Origin: Ardenticatenia bacterium
GTDB taxonomy: Bacteria > Chloroflexota > Anaerolineae > Aggregatilineales > Aggregatilineaceae
DNA: 5,407 nt
NCBI GenBank assembly: GCA_026984385.1
Contig: JALSSH010000028.1
Coordinates: 1 to 5,407, forward strand
Reading direction: 5' to 3'
Shown: positions 5,276-5,407 of the stretch, piece after piece
How the letters are laid out: each line of letters opens with the position of its first letter
How positions within the stretch are numbered: position 1 is the first letter of the stretch
Notes under the pieces: generated by a model
Told to the model about the DNA's origin: nothing
Database searches by the model: none
Seen by the model: only the letters and a program-made list of their open reading frames with translations
Made by a program: the position numbers and the translations under genes

Positions 5276-5407
5276 ATGCGCAAAATTTTCCACGCGCTAC
5301 GACAAGATTTGTGGTCACCGTACACGGCGGGCGCGTTGCTCGGCATCGTGGCGGTGCTTTCGGTGTGGGTGGCCGGGCATCCGGTTGGTGCTTCCGGCGC
5401 GTTTCAG
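5276..5407 (+). CDS. YeeE/YedE-family (sulfur transport type) membrane protein, N-terminal part, truncated by window end
   Basis: Only 44 codons are present. The peptide opens M-R-K-I-F-H and has the W-S-P-Y-x-A-G-A-L-L-G motif, a hydrophobic first helix at about 18-34, and a following G-H-P-V-G-A-S-G-A-F. This pattern is typical of the N-terminus of YeeE/YedE (DUF395) proteins, a family whose best-studied members import thiosulfate or handle related sulfur compounds. The pore and its conserved cysteines would lie beyond the window, so the substrate cannot be judged. It begins 2 bases after the triheme cytochrome stop, which suggests the two products act together. The family call rests on a short segment and is moderately secure. 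Confidence 0.68.
   Translation, partial: MRKIFHALRQDLWSPYTAGALLGIVAVLSVWVAGHPVGASGAFQ

Overview
The window carries most of a respiratory gene cluster of the Alternative Complex III (ACIII) type, followed by the start of a second transcription unit that pairs a multiheme cytochrome with a sulfur-transport-type membrane protein. All genes are on the + strand and tightly packed. The combination of a split ActB, a 10-helix ActC, an ActD-ActE fusion, lipoprotein cytochromes and GC-rich sequence fits a Chloroflexota bacterium, perhaps of the Anaerolineae, Caldilineae or Ardenticatenia. That assignment is an inference from gene style and is moderate in confidence.

Region 1 (1-4498) is one probable operon. 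It holds the C-terminal end of a molybdopterin-oxidoreductase-fold subunit (ActB1-like, stop at 251-253), a four-cluster iron-sulfur subunit (ActB2-like, 309-1031), an integral membrane quinol-binding subunit (ActC/NrfD-like, 1018-2475), a fusion of a DUF3341 protein with a monoheme cytochrome c (ActD-ActE, 2485-3543), and a lipoprotein with two near-identical cytochrome c domains (3590-4498). A GC-rich hairpin with a T-rich tail at 4532-4573 closes the unit. In the expected scheme, quinol is oxidised at ActC, electrons reach the ActE heme on the outer face, and the lipoprotein relays them to a terminal oxidase or another acceptor. No ActA pentaheme, ActF or oxidase gene is visible. ActA could lie upstream of the window, but ActF is missing from its usual place after ActE.

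Region 2 (4574-5407) starts with a 157-base leader of lower GC content containing a small inverted repeat. Then come a membrane-anchored triheme cytochrome c (4731-5273) and the first 44 codons of a YeeE/YedE-family protein (5276 to the window end), translationally coupled to each other. This suggests sulfur-compound uptake or sulfur redox linked to extracytoplasmic electron transfer.

The most unusual single feature is the double-cytochrome lipoprotein. Its mature part has about 55 acidic residues and not one lysine or arginine, and its two domains share a 64-base perfect DNA repeat. No mobile element, CRISPR array, tRNA or rRNA was seen.
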